A stretch of DNA of 64,000 nucleotides from Mortierella alpina (Eukaryota; Mortierellomycota; Mortierellomycetes; Mortierellales; Mortierellaceae), in NCBI GenBank assembly GCA_029449245.1, contig JANATF010000003.1, forward strand, positions 186,001 through 250,000. Direction: 5' to 3'. The translations under genes and the position numbers were made by a program. A model generated the notes under the pieces. That model saw only the letters and a list, made by a program, of their open reading frames with translations. It was not told the DNA's origin and did not search any database. Numbering within the stretch: position 1 is the first letter of the stretch; every line of letters starts with the position of its first letter. Positions 46,771 to 59,642 of this stretch are shown here, one piece after another.

Positions 46771-47355
46771 GGAAGAGCAGGCGAGGAAGAGGTTGTCTGG
46801 AGAGAGGGATCAGTCCGAGATGAAAGCTACTGCGCTCGATTAGGTTGGTTGGTAAGGGTGATTTAAGAGGGGAGGGGAAAAAAAAAGTCGAGGCAAAGGT
46901 GGAACAGAAAGGTACAAACGGAGGTATTTCAGGATAAACAACAAGAGCTACACTGGCAACAGCATGCAGGTAGCCAATGGGGCACGGACGAGAAGGAACA
47001 CGAAGGACGAGACGAAATGAAGACGAAATAAAGTACAGGGGCGGCGGGCGACAAGGCCAATGGGATGGAAATGATGGGTTGGACGACACCAGAGTGGAGA
47101 GAGACAGAGGGGTGTAGGGGTGTAGACGTGATCAGAGACGCTTGATGGGGACACGGGGGGGAATACGATGTCGGCGTGGTGCTTGCTCTCTTTGAGTGTG
47201 CTCCGTCGTGAAGAGGGAGGGCTATTTTACAATGCTGCTGAGGGAGAGCGATGCGATTGGATTCCAAAGGAGACAAGAGGTAAAAAAAAAAAAAGCGAGG
47301 TCTGTGACGTAGAAAATATTCGGCTGCCAGGCAGGCCATGCTGTATTGTCCAAAA
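46771..47355. other. Intergenic region, DENN gene 3' side / UBP3 upstream
   Basis: 585 bp. The UBP3 leader is purine-rich on the plus strand (46790-46880). An A run lies at 47282-47294. The long minus-strand frame across here only borrows the last DENN exons and has no own character. Confidence 0.45.
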
Positions 47356-50300
47356 TTACATATATGCCGGGTCAAGGCTGGTTGGGAACCGCCTCGAGTC
47401 GTTATCTGGAAACGGAGAGACAAGCAAGGAAGAGTTAGCGCGCATGCGATAGCCATATCCAAAGGAGACACAGGCTTGGGGCAGCAGGCCGCACGATTGA
47501 ACATACCATGGATCTGGATATCACCCGACGGAGGCACCGCCTTCTTGGTTCCCTGCACGCCATAGCTCGGGTCCTACCACAACGAATTCAAGTTGGAGAA
47601 TGCGCAACGGGTCAGTATCTGGAGATGTCCATGCACTCAAGGCGCAAGAGAAAAAAATCAAAGTGGCCTCCCATACATCCAAGAACTTGGTCTCCTCCTT
47701 GCCGATCCGGAAGCGGGATCGGTTGATTTTGGCTTTGATGACCTCGTCAAAGAACCTGATCTCAGGGTCAGTAGGAGAACGATCCATACGGTCCTGCACA
47801 AACTGCGAAAATGCCTGGGACTCTGTGAACACCGACATAAAGGGCTAGCAAAATTAGACAGGAAATTGGTAGTTAATGTCTCTGTCCTGAACTTCAAACA
47901 CCCATCCCACTCTCGGAGTGAACCTACCCTGGCTTCCTTGTCAACCCCCTTCATAAAGAGGTCGCGGTGAAAGCTGACAGTGTCGCTGTGAGTACTGCCT
48001 TCAGTTCCGCTTCTTCCACGGACAAACGGTTGCGTTATCACTTGAGAACGTTGGGAAAGTGCAGTGGACTGTTGAAGATGAATTTGCTCTACATTTGTCG
48101 AGGCGCGATTTGGCGGTGAAAAGGAACCTTTCGCACTGCCATTGCTGACGCCGTTTGATCCAGAGTTCCTTCCTGCCCATCTCGAAAAACTGGCCCAGGA
48201 GAGTCGATCCTTGCCCTCTCTCTCGTTCTCGCTCCCTGCGTTCGAGGGTTGTCTCACATGGCCGTAAACTCGTGTGCTGTGGTTTTGGTAAAGGACTTGA
48301 TGCTGCTGATGGTGATGAGCTGACGGCGACTGCAGATGCTGCTGTGATCCGGCGCCAGCAATAATACCGGCTCGATAGCCTTTCATAAGTCCAGCCCACA
48401 TCTGCAAAATGCTCCAGCATACGCCAGACTCATCAAACCCGCGTGGAACACAAGGATAAAGTAGTTCGTCCAGACATCCTGCATGCACGTACAGTGCACA
48501 GCCTTCGCATCGATAGACCTCATTGTAAGCCGCGAGTCCACGCGAGCAGATACCGCACCGACAGGTCAACAGAGGCAACGGAACCGGTGTAGCGACCGGC
48601 GACAGAACATGTCCTTCAATGGTTGTGGGTGCCGACCGACCAGAATCACCTACTCCTACCACCGATCCGTCGTCTTCTGGACTTGAAGTGGTCGAGGAAG
48701 GCGGTCCATTGATGCTGATCATGGTGTTAGATGTCATCGCAGATCTTGAAAAGACGCTAGACGTTGTCGAGTCGATGGAGGTGAATGAGGCGCGGTGCGT
48801 CAATCCTGGACCTTCATACCCGCTGGAGGCTACGGCCATATGCGTGCTGTGGCTACTGCTGCTATTGTGTCGGTTGATTCCTGGGTGCATGCCTCCACTA
48901 GCGTGGCCAAATCCATTCTCTAGCTTCTTGTGTGAATCGAATATGGCAGAACGTGCCTTTGTTGGCGACATCCCCTTGCGACCATTTGCCCTTGGTGACT
49001 CGGGCGTGTTCTAGTTGAATGAATTCGAAAAAGATTGCCAAAATCATGGTTACTACAAAGATCATAAGCAAGGTCTTCGGTGCACTAGTGCTGTATGCGA
49101 GTCGAGTGACCAGAAGATACACTTACATTATGGGGTGGCTCCTGCGTAGAGTTTGAACGAGACAATGGCTCCTATCGGATCGAGGAGGAAGTGTTGTCAG
49201 TATCTCCTTGCGCGATAACTAGCAACGACCCTTCTCAGTAGTGACAGTGTAAATAAGACCCACCTGCGTATGCTTCGAATCTTTGCTGTCAAGCTCAGCA
49301 CTCTTATCCAAAATATCATCCGATGCTGACCTCGTCATGCCGCCAACAGCGGCCTTGACATCTGACGCCCGTTGATTGCGCTGGCTTGCTGATATTGCAG
49401 GGAAGCCATCCAGCATAGATCCCGCTCTGTTAATGAGCGCTGGTGAATTGGGTATACCGTTTTGGTCCGCTGGTAGATGTCCGTTGGTGATTCCATTAGG
49501 GACTGCGGGAAGAGGCCGAGTAAGCGTGGATTCCACTCGCTTGCTCCACCGTGGGGCTCGAGACACGCCACAGAAGAGAGTCAGCCGCGAATGAGGAAAC
49601 GCTTCTTTAACATAGGCTGGCGGTCCAAGCATTGGATTCTGTACAGCGGCTGAACGCTTGATAGCTGATGTTGGCGCGTACTGCTCCAGCGACTGGATTA
49701 GTTTTCGTCGTTGACGAGGAGGAAGGGGTGTGGGCGCTAACTGAACATTCATGGTGCCTTTATCCAGATCCACGACGCATGCCTATGTCGAATGCTTATA
49801 TCAGTAATGGTAATCTACATTGCGAGCGTGCACAGATTCTTGGTGATTTCATACCTCCTCCGGTGGGAACTCGGAATCGCAGCAACGGCGTTCAACCCCA
49901 ATGATGTATGGCACTGGTGCTTGCAGACATGTCATTAGTGACGATGGAAGGATGGGGATGTAAACACCTTGCCAGTAAAGTGGGAACAAAAGGTATAGAA
50001 AACTCTCGCTTGCAAGTGTCAACATGGCTAGATATGACGAGAGAAAAATAACCTTTCCTTCTGAGAGGATGACCTGTGTGGGAACAGCATCAGATGAGCA
50101 AGAAGTGAGAGGCAATCAGTAATATGTAGAGTTGGTTCTGTGTGTGGCGATTGTGGATGCGATGTCATTGGAATTACTAACCTCGATGACAGTAACAATG
50201 TCCTCGGCAGTGAGGCAGCGAAACAGTGGGAACAACGAAAACTATCGACGGGAAACGTAGCAAAGATTAGAGCCGATCATCGTTCTTTCAGCGCCGACCA

Positions 50301-52829
50301 TTCTCATTCACGCTTTCCCCCACCCGCCTATCCTTACATTCTTCACGATGGGTACACTATTGAGGGCTGGCCGTGACGCATAGAGGACTCGGTTATTGAT
50401 GGTGATGCCCACCTCCAGCCTGCCCAGTGGCGGCAAGCTGACCTCGTGAATCAAGTTTTTGACATAGCTAAGAGAGACATCAAAAGGGTCAATGGATGAA
50501 GAGTAAATTGAATCTGTGGGTCGCATTGTCGATCGAGCAGAGCTTACCTCTCCAGGCGCAACGAATTGAGGCTCATGCCCGGGTGTTCAACGCCTCCGGA
50601 GCACGCCACTACCACGGCCAGGAGCCAGTCGCGCATGAGATAATGATATGGCACAGCACTCACGATTCCAACGCACCGCGGTATCCATGCATCTTCAATG
50701 TCCACAAAAAGACCGCTCCATGGTTTCATTTGGTCCTCGAGCAAGCTGAGCTTCTCTTCCGAGTCGGTAACCTCTCGCTTAAGCTGAGCTTGCTTTGAAC
50801 GCCGGCCCATTGTCCGTTCCTCACGCAGCCGTAATTGTAGGCTCCTTAAAGTGCTCTTTTCCTTGGATATCTTGTCTTTGATGGCCCTGGCATATTCAAT
50901 CTCACTTTCGGACTACAATGGAAGTAAACTGCATGAGCATAATTGATCTCAACGACAGCATATCCCAAGCACACCCAGAAAGCACATACCATGTGGCTAT
51001 GCGTCCATTTATGGCAAAGATCCTCAAACTGCCGAAGCATTCGCTGCGGGGGACGTTCGTATAATGTCACGCACATGGCATACGATCTGCCCCCCACCTC
51101 CTGCGTCAACACGAAAGAGTGGTATGTGGTTGGGGGCTTTTCGTCCGACAGCTTGAATGTGAGTTCAGCCGGGAAGCAAAACTATATGGTGGGTGTACAC
51201 GACAGGTCAGGAAGGTGAGCTTAGGTCTAATTTTGAGGGAGCAAAATCGCATTGGTGGTCAAAAATTGCTTACCATGGGCAGAAATGTTGGGAAGGTATC
51301 TCCATCTTTCCAGTCGGTTTCTGGATATCGACAAGTGACCATGGGCTTGAAGATCTTCTCTCCTGGATGAACATCCTTGGGGGTTGTGGTCGTTTCACCG
51401 TGGTCCCTCGGTATTGTCGGTCCCAAGCCGGGCGTGGGCGACTTCGTCCTGCTTTTCGCCAAGGCTATGTTTTTGCCCGATGCTAGGCTCCTGACATCCT
51501 GTATGGACATTGACGGTTTACTTGCATGGTTGGCGCCCGTGACCATCACTAGTCGCATTGAAGGTCGCATTGAAGATAATTTTAGTATCTCCAAGATCGA
51601 AATTGAGCGGAGGCTCTGTAGAGTGCATGAGTTCATTTTGATGCCTGCTTACCTGATCCAGTGCGTCTGTGGGTCACCACTCGCCAGTCCTTGTCATCCG
51701 CGTTGTTCTTGTCACGAATCTCACTCACACTATTGTCAGCCTCCAGTCCTTCGTGAACGCCCCTATAGACTGCCCCAGGAGAGACGTGGCGGTAATTTGG
51801 TTTCTGTTGAAGTGCTGCGGGTCCTTGGTTACCAACGGTTCCAAGCGGTGCTGTCCGTCGAGGGGGTCCTATCATAGAGGCCGCACTCAAGCGTCGTGGT
51901 CCCCGCACTGGGCGGGCGAGAGGCTGTCCTATGACGAGGAAATGAATATATTTTGTTCAAAATCTGAATCAGGACACTGTGCTGCTGCACCTTCGCCTTT
52001 TGTTTAAGGCCCGAGCAATCCCTCCGATATCGCTAGAGCAGAGAGATGTGGAGAATATGGGATAGAGTGTGTGTGTGTGTGAGAGAGAGAGAGCTAGAGC
52101 GAGAGAGAGAGGTTTACCCCGTTGGCTGTGAGCTGATATATCTTGGTGGTCCAAGCCAGGTACTGTCGGCGGCCGAAAGTGAGCCATGGACTGCGAGCGT
52201 GCTCTGTTAGGCACCTTTGTCGTGTTAGGACCGTTGAGCAGGCAGTAGGCTTCACTGGGCGTGGGCCAATCAGTCATAGGCAACGCGGTGGCTGCCGAAG
52301 TTGTATTTGTGTTTTGAGATGGCGTTATGGTCTTGTGTGTAGGAGTAGGAGTAGGAGTAGGTGTAGGTGTAGGTGTAGGTGTAGTTGTAGCTGTATTGGC
52401 TGCTGTTGCTGCTGTAGTTGTAGTAGGAGTGGAGGTGGTTGTTGTTGTTGTCGTCGTTGTTGTTGTGGGTGTAGTAGAGGGATTCGCTGCGGCTGTGGAT
52501 ACAACCGTAGATGTGCTTCGTGCTCTACTCGTGCCTGTGTCTCGTTGTTCCCGGCCAGGACTGGTGGGCGGTGAGCGTCCGCCTTTAAGTTGAACCAGCT
52601 TCTGCTTGTTTGTGCTGCTGTTGTTATTCTCCTGTCTCTGGGCGTCTCCTGACCTGTCCATGCTCATGTTGACCCTGACCATGGGCACTCGAGCTGCATC
52701 GCTGGCCGGCCCTCCCAGGTCGCGGTATATGTCCTCGCCCCGATGGCCGTCCTCGATGGGGAGGAGGTCGGTGTCGTCCCTGAGGCCGACCATGAAGAAG
52801 TACTCGGCTATGCGTTTGGGCTGACTCAT
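47356..52829 (-). CDS. Tripartite DENN-domain protein with C1 zinc finger, 15 exons, 1384 aa
   Basis: Exons 52118-52829, 51653-51928, 51522-51615, 51274-51448, 50990-51181, 50548-50912, 50338-50467, 50182-50241, 49855-50073, 49264-49782, 49127-49171, 47928-49010, 47677-47844, 47507-47573, 47356-47405; all phases agree. uDENN starts 'RIAEYFFMVGLRDDTDLL' and resumes after a long Ser/Thr-rich insert at 'FCFPAELTFKLSD'. Core DENN shows 'LFPLFRCLTAEDIVTVIE', 'VILSEGKVIFLSSYLAML', 'LYWQGVYIPILP' and 'YIIGVERR'. A C1-like finger is near 1075 ('CRCGICSRGLAAYNEVYRC', 'CALYVHAGC'). dDENN 'PFMSVFTESQAFSQFVQDRM' leads to the end 'FPTSLDPAYM'. DENN proteins are GEFs for Rab GTPases; the C1 finger suggests lipid or membrane targeting. 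The Rab partner is unknown. Confidence 0.92.
52067..52112. repeat. GT/GA dinucleotide microsatellite in DENN intron 1
   Basis: Seven GT units run into GA repeats with one interruption, inside the first intron of the DENN gene close to its donor site. Confidence 0.85.
52337..52480. repeat. Thr/Pro-coding low-complexity tract in DENN exon 1
   Basis: On the minus strand this encodes long Thr runs and about eight Thr-Pro units (plus-strand hexamers gtaggt and gtagga). It lies between the first uDENN strand and the rest of the domain. Confidence 0.85.
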
Positions 52830-54451
52830 GGCGATGGGGAATGGGGCGAATTAGCGGATGGGATGGGGATGTGCTGAAGAGAGGATGAGACAGCGGAGTA
52901 GCGTGGCTAAAGAGCGATGGGAGGCCATGGTAAGGCGAATGGGAAAACTGGGAGGGAGTGAATTCAGGAGCACAAACACACACAGACACAGACAGACAGA
53001 CAGACAGACAGACACACCTTGCTGTCCCTCTCTCTCTCTCGCTCTCTCTCTCTCTCATACACAATACACACACAGACATGGTCTCTCTCTGTGTGTGTGT
53101 GTAGCAACGTACATGTCCAAGTCCATGTCTATCTCTGGTTGTTCTCTCTTGTCCACACTCTCGTCGCTCTCTCTCTCGCGCGCGCGCGCTCTCTGCCTCT
53201 CTCTTCGCACACGCTCAGAAAGACGAAACGAATGGAGAGGGGAAAAAAAAGGGTGAGGATCCAATCTTGATTGCGAATGAACACGAAGAAGGGGCAGAGC
53301 GATGCAAGGTCCATCAGGTCAATAAGGACGGGTACCCGCGAGAGCACGACCTCTTTTGTTCTTCCTTCCGCTCTGACCTTGGCGACTTCAGGTCCCTGTC
53401 CAAGGGGGCGCGCTCTCTACAAGCATGGCATGGCATAGGCATGGTGCTGTATCCTATTTCAGTCCAACTCTCTGAACTCTCTGAACTCTCTGACTCTCTA
53501 GGCTCAACGCATGGCACACAGACTGTTGGGCGGAACAGGAGCTGACCTCCTTGCATCCTTTTCCCTTTCCCTTTCCTTCGTCTCTGACGACGAGAGACAG
53601 ACACACACACACGCACGCAAAGGAGCGTGCCCTCGCCAACGAGAGACAGAGACAGAGAGATGCAGATGGACACAGCCTTCGCCTGACAAAGCAGGCGGCT
53701 GGCTGTCCCTTCCCGTTCCCACCTCGACGCTGCTCTGCTTCGGTTGTACTCTTCTCTGGGTGCCCCATTGTCTACATGGCGTCGACCAACCTGCCAGCCT
53801 GCATGGATCCAGCTTGGTCTCCTGCAGCCTGTCTGTTGTCCGGTTTTGCCTTCTCTCTCTTCCTCCTCCCGCGCCCGCCTACTTCCACTCTCTCGTCCAC
53901 GCTCTCCCCTCCGTCAACCTCGTTCACATTTCTCGCTCGTCGCACCAGACGCACACAGCAGCAATTAGAGTTGAGTTCCGTAGAGCGGAACAATTGAGCC
54001 CTCTTCCATGACCAGTGAACTGCCTACGGTAGCAGCCTACCGATAAACTTTGGAGGCGAGTCGAGAGCAGCGTCCGACGTGAGCTGGCCAGCGGAGTCCA
54101 TGTGGCAGCATCACTTGATGCTGGCGGTGCTGGAGTGCAGCTCGCGAGTGCAGCTTGGAAGTGGGGGTCGCACCCGCGCCCTCGCTCATAGTTCATCTAA
54201 CAGCTCGCCACCACCTGTTGTGCCACCAGGCCGGCCCATCGGTGGCAAATCACCCCTGGTGCCCACTAAAGACACTGCCCTGACCTTGCTTTTCATCACT
54301 TCCTTTCTTCTTTTCAGTATCCTCCGTATCCTCCGTATCCTCTGGGCCTCTGTTCACTCGGCACTCACGAGCACAAGCGCCTTATCCCTCCCTTGCACCC
54401 CCTATCCCCCGCTAAACGAATCTCACCCGTCTTTTGCAATCCTCTCTCGTC
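52830..54451. promoter_or_regulatory. Divergent 1.6-kb region, DENN gene / LSB5-like gene, microsatellite-rich
   Basis: Nearly all simple-sequence DNA of the window clusters here: CA and CAGA runs (52976-53016), CT runs (53027-53057), GT run (53090-53103), CT/CG run (53171-53200), repeated 'tctctgaac' (53467-53500) and CT/CA stretches to 53900. Open frames over these repeats are not genes. Both promoters must lie within. Confidence 0.55.
52976..53200. repeat. Compound CA/GACA/CT/GT/CG microsatellites
   Basis: Alternating-purine-pyrimidine (CA, GT, CG) and polypyrimidine (CT) tracts in close order, able in principle to adopt non-B forms. Confidence 0.8.
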
Positions 54452-56606
54452 ATGGGCATCTTCACACCCGACACCATCATCACCCCTCAAATCGGTATAT
54501 GCAAAAGCGCCAGCTGCATCACCAATGGCAATTCAGACGCGCAACCACCGTCTCTAACCCAAAAACACCCTTTCCTTTCGTCACAGACATCCTCGCCAAT
54601 GCCCCGTTCATCACCAATTGGCACATGATCAATGGCCTTTGTCAAGCAGTCAATTCTGTCGATGGCGGGTAAACTTGAACACGGCTTGCTCTCTCTCTCT
54701 CTCTCAAACGCGTCGCTGTCCTAAAACAAACGAAGCTCACATCTTCTTGTTCCTCTGCGCCTCCGCTTCAATAACATACATTTATGCATACAGAGCAAAG
54801 GAAGCCGCCAGAGCTTTGCGGAAGAAGCTTCGTGCCGGTGTTCCTCAGCAGCAACTAAACTCGATTACTGTAAGGCACCAGTCATGCTCCGGCAAGAGAG
54901 GAAGCTAACGCGTACTCTTTGAAGACACTAAGTGGCGGATCGCCTTCTGTATGAAATCTAGGTGATGCAAGCGTTGATTGACGGATGTGGTTCCAAGTTC
55001 AAAGGTGAGCGAGGCGGGACTGCAGTAGAGCCAGAGGACAACGATAGCCTTCGAAAGGCATTTTAAGCATTTATGATGGTCTCCCCCTTCATATTAGCCG
55101 AGCTCGCCACGATCAAGTTTGGATTAGTGATTCAGCAGGTCATGGAGTCAAAGGTAGATAACGGCCTACCTACAAGAACAGAAAACAGTAGCGATCCAGT
55201 CATTGTACTCATCCTCCAACTGGCATGTTAGAGCACGGACCATCGCATCAAGGGTCGTCTCATGGAGCGTCTCTCGGTCTGGGCAACCACTTTCTCGTCG
55301 GATCCGAGCCTGGAGATCATCCCCCAACTCTACCACAAGCTGTCGATGGACGGTGTCATGCGGGGTGTAAGCGTAATCACCATGGTTGCGAAAATGGCAC
55401 ACTAATCATGCCGTGCATGTCCGTTAACCTCCTCCCTCCGTCAATCGTCAAATCATCAAGGTTCCTACTGCTGAAGCAATGTCACCACCACCTCAGCGGT
55501 CCGATTCACCACCTTTTATGCGTCCAGTGGCACCCAATGGCGAACAGGTACCGCTCATTTTCCCGACGAGTTTTGACAGATACGTTTTCTCTGCTGTATT
55601 CTAACATGTAAATATGCTGTCGACGTTGTGTATTCCTCATCTCGGCAGAAAAAAATGCAGATTTTGCAGGACATCGAGTTGGCAAATAACAATGCACATA
55701 TGCTAGTTGAGGCGGTGTCATTCGCAGACCCAGAGCTGGAGGCGGTAGAGGAGAATGCTTTGATTCGTGTAAGTGGCTATCCGAGACGCGCAAATGCCTT
55801 GGCTGTTTGAGGCGACAGCTACATATATTGCGTACAACTAATTCTGTGTTTTGGCATCGTTATAGGAATTTCAATCCAAATGCTTAACTCTACAACGCGG
55901 GGTCCAGATTTACTTGTCCGAGTTGACCAACGAGACTACGCCCGATGAGAAATGCCTTGGTAAGGAAATATACGGGACTTGTCTACACTTTCGTGGTCTG
56001 CTTAGTGGCTATATCCTCATCCGTACTCGTTCTGCATTTACCTTGCCTGTAGCGGCACTGCTGGCTTGCAATGAGGAGCTCATCTTGGCTCTCGGGGCAT
56101 ACAATCGCATGATGGAGCAGCGAACCCTTTCTCGTGCCATGAAGATTCAACAGCCCTCCCACTCCACTCGGCAAGAATACTTGTTCCGAGATGCTGCTGC
56201 AGTAGATAGTGCCGGGGTTGGCTCTGGATACAAGGTTCCTTATTCCGAGAATCAATCTGGAAAAGGCAAGACTGCTCATGATGAAGCGCCCGTGGCGGAT
56301 CCATTTGCGGATGACGGACTTTACGTCTCTCGCTCTATAGATATGCCTAGTGTCAAGGACGGGTAAGTGGTTTACGGTAGTGATACAATTCCACCAACCA
56401 TTGATTGATTCTTTATCTAACCCGAACGCCCCAATTGCCGTAGTAAACGTCCGGATCGCAAAGACGAGACTGAGGAACAGGAGCTGATCCAATTGCTCAA
56501 GGAGCATGCCTATGCCGACCCGAGCCATGATGGACCGTCTTCGTATTCTGCTTCTGCTGCTAGAGCATCAGCATCCACGACGTCAGTAGTGTCGCCTGTA
56601 GTTTAG
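54452..56606 (+). CDS. LSB5: VHS-GAT endocytic adaptor, LSB5/GGA-like, 11 exons, 402 aa
   Basis: Exons 54452-54494, 54587-54668, 54794-54869, 54962-55004, 55098-55153, 55232-55366, 55461-55547, 55649-55768, 55866-55959, 56053-56362, 56444-56606, all in phase. The VHS domain (about 15-145) includes 'FITNWHMINGLCQAVNS', 'AKEAARALRKKLRAG', 'LNSITVMQALIDGCGSKFK' and 'RLMERLSVWATTFSSDPSLE'. A Pro-rich linker leads to a GAT-like helical bundle (about 192-295): 'DIELANNNAHMLVEAVSF', 'KCLTLQRGVQIYLSELTNE', 'LLACNEELILALGAYNRMME'. No GAE ear follows, so it resembles Lsb5 rather than GGA. Lsb5 binds ubiquitin, Arf3 and Las17 and links endocytosis to actin. An alternative is a Tom1-like ancestral ESCRT-0 protein. 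Eleven short exons. Confidence 0.88.
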
Positions 56607-57506
56607 TGTTGTAAAGCCTAGTGATATGGGGTGACCTTTCTAATAATATTGCACAACTGAAACCTCCTCCCTGCAACTGTGCAACTGTGTTGCTGGTTGC
56701 TGTGCTTCATGCTTTGTTTGCCTCTCCCGCCAAATTGAAGCGTGCCTTTGACCATAGTCAAATAAATGGACACCGACCGGAAGCATGCTTAGTACAAGAT
56801 GCGGGCGAGTGCAGGGAGCAAGGGACTTTGTTGTGTACTTGTCTCGAAGTATCCTTGTGCATTACGAGAAAACGTGCCCCAACGAACTCTTATTTCAGAT
56901 CCCGATCGCAAGGAAAGATGAATGTCGCACGCGCCATCCATTAGATCTGGCCCCCTTCTCCAAAATCCTGGCCCCCGGGACGACCTTGGAGCTCACACGC
57001 GTGTGGTGCTTTTGCGTGCTTGCTTACCGCTGGTGCAACACATGGACACAAACAAAAGGAAAAACATGCACACCACCGGCGCATGTTGTCTCTTACCCGC
57101 GGCTAGCACGTTTTCATGCTGACTGTTGTGGTGTTTGTTGTTTTTTTATTTTTTGGTTTGCTGTTATCGCATTTGAGTTCTGTGTGCCCAATTGCATGTG
57201 CTGGGACGAGCAGTGAGACAGGGTTGGGTCCAGTGTGTTCTCATACAGATTTCCATATTTCTGTTGGTGCCCCACACAAACACATGTGTTGAAATGTACG
57301 GCCAGGGCCGTTTTCTATAAAAGTAGGGCCTACGTCCCCGTGCCTGATCCTTTCTTTCCTGTCTTCCTGCCTGCTCACCGTCCCTCCTTCCTCCTCTTCC
57401 TTCCGGTCCCTTCCTCACCTCCCCCCTTGGAGCACCTTCTTGTGTTTCTTCCCTTGCCCGTCCTTTCCTCGCCGATCGCCGATCCCCTGCCAGAACCACT
57501 CTCGCC
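56607..57506. other. Intergenic region LSB5-like gene to amino-acid permease
   Basis: 900 bp. The last 230 bp are strongly C/T-rich and form the permease leader; 'ctataaaagtagg' at 57314-57326 is a TATA-like element at a plausible distance (about 190 bp) from the start codon. No gene is seen. Confidence 0.45.
57314..57320 (+). promoter_or_regulatory. TATA-like element of the permease gene
   Basis: 'tataaaa' followed by a pyrimidine-rich leader about 190 bp before the permease ATG. Motif match only. Confidence 0.4.
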
Positions 57507-59642
57507 ATGGACAACAACGAAAAGGGCCATGCACCCGACTACAATGAGGATGAGGCTCGTCTCGCCACTGTAAGAACAAAAGAAATGCCATTCTCTCTGC
57601 AGACCGACCTTTGTAGACCTACCTTCGCCAATGCCTCATTTCTAACATCGTTTTGTTTCTCGCTCGTTTGCTCTGGGACACTTCTAGTTGGGTTATAAGC
57701 AAAATATGAAGTAAGCTACTACGCCCGATCGTCCTCGCTAGCCTGGCATAAATGAAGAGCACCACTGCTGCAAATATTAACCGTCCCTGTGTGGTGTTTT
57801 TTTTTTCTTCTTAGGCGCCAGTTCTCAGGTCTTCAGAACTTTGGATTCACTCTGACCAACTCCTCGGTCCTGATCGGTATCGTGCCCCTGTTTGGCTTCG
57901 GAATGGCCACTGGAGGCCCTGTGGTCGCTATTTGGGGATGGTTGCTGGTCGCTTTCTTTGTCATGTTCATCGGTTTGGGCATGGCTGAGATCTGCAGTAC
58001 GTTCCCCACTGCAGGAGGGCTGTACTTTTGGACCGCAAAGCTGTAGGTGACTCTCGGCTTTGAAAGTATGCTATGAAAGAAAAGGACCTTGGAACTTGAC
58101 CTTAATGATTGACTGACAAATGCTGCAATTTGCTCTCTATGACATAGTGGTGGTCCCAAGTGGGGCCCCATGTTCTCGTGGTATGAGGCCTGGTTCAACA
58201 TGTTGGGACAGTGTAAGTTGTTTTTGTCGGTTCTCGTTCTTCCGTCACTCGGCCACAAGCCACTTTTAGTTGACACTCACATTCATACCATTCTCCGACG
58301 TAGTTGCCGGTTGCTCAGGATCCGTCCTTGCTGCTGCTGGTTTCATGAACAAGCTTATCAAGGTCTGGGAGCCCGAGTACGATACTAGTGGCAGGATGGA
58401 TTTTGCCATCATGGCCGCCCTGATGGTTCTTGCCGGTATCATCAACACTGCTGGAGGTCGTGCCCTGAAAGTTGCCTCGCTAGTTTCAGTCGTGGTCCAC
58501 ATTTTCGGCACCATTGCCATTATCATTACTGTCCTCGTTGGTGCCCCCAAGCTCCAGTCCGCCAAGTTTGTGTTCACAGATTTCGAGGACCGCACTGGCT
58601 ACACTACCGAGGGCGGAGTCAGTCCCGTATTTGTCTTCATGCTCGGTTTGCTTCAGTCCCAGTGGTCCATGTTGGGCTACGATGCGTAAGTTTCTTGCAG
58701 TCCGTTGTCGCGTTTCCCGTGCACCATTCTGAATCTTCAGGGTACTGTCAGATCAAACACAAAAGAGTGCGTTGCTCACACTGTTTCTTTATCGTGTTCT
58801 ATACTTTTCCTCATAGATCTGCCCACATGTCCGAGGAGACTGAAAAATCGTATGTGAATGGTCCCCGCGGCATTCTCATGTCCATCTTTGCTTCGGTCCT
58901 TATCGGTCTTGGTCTCGCTCTGGCTTTGACCTTTGGAATCCAGGACTACGACGCAACCGTGGCCAGTGCATTTGGAGCAGCTCCTCAGATTTTCCTCGAC
59001 TGCGCTGGAAAGGCCGGAGGCAGCGTCCTCATCTTCCTCATTGTGTTTGCTGGATTTTTGTGTGGTATCGCTACGGTTGCAGCCAACTCGCGCATGCTCT
59101 ACGCCTTTGCTCGCGATGGAGGTCTCCCCTTCTCGCCTTACTGGACTGTCCTCAACAAGCGCACACAGATGCCTCTCCGTCTCGTCTGGCTCTCGGTCGT
59201 GGTCATCATCCTCCTCGCCTTGCCTGCCATTGGATCAACAGCGACACTCAGCGCCATCTCTGGAATCTCCATTATCGGTTTCACTGTCTCGTACGCGATT
59301 CCAATCTTGCTCCGCATCACTGTTGGAGCCGAGACCTTTGTCCAGCGCGAGTTCAACCTCGGACGATTCTCCAAGCCCATCGGATGGGTTGCCTGCATCT
59401 GGACCGCCTTCATCTTTGTCATTTTCAACCTTCCCCAGAGCTGGCCCGTTTCGAACGTTGACACGTTCAACTTTACGCCCGCGGCCGTTGGTTTCCTGCT
59501 CGTGTTCACCACCTCGACCTGGTTCCTCTCTGCCCGTCACTGGTTCAAGGGCCCTGTCTCGGAGATTGCCCTTTTGGAGCTGGACGGCGTCGTCCCTACG
59601 AATGTCGGCGAGAAGCAGGAGGTCTTTGAGGAGGCCAAGTAA
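57507..59642 (+). CDS. APC-superfamily amino-acid permease (ACT/UGA4-like), 6 exons, 528 aa
   Basis: Exons 57507-57569, 57688-57710, 57815-58042, 58148-58212, 58304-58685, 58817-59642; phases agree. The family start 'FSGLQNFGFTLTNSSVLIGI' precedes TM1; about 12 hydrophobic helices follow. Typical segments are 'AEICSTFPTAGGLYFWTAKL', 'GPKWGPMFSWYEAWFNMLGQ', 'QSQWSMLGYDASAHMSEET' and 'ATVAANSRMLYAFARDGGLP'. These are hallmarks of the amino acid-choline transporter group that includes yeast Uga4 (GABA) and plant BAT1. Direction: uptake into the cell or vacuole; substrate may be GABA, choline or another amino acid and cannot be read from sequence. Length equals the family norm. The second exon is 23 nt. 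Confidence 0.92.

Noticed and set aside
51521-51522. 22-nt intron between 'TGCAA' and 'CATACAG' in the DENN gene
   Set aside because: Too short to splice and it would put a stop in frame; the acceptor at 51449 gives a 73-nt intron and restores frame.
52976-53200. Repeat cluster considered as CRISPR array or telomere-like DNA
   Set aside because: Units are 2-4 bp microsatellites without spacers, and the organism is eukaryotic.
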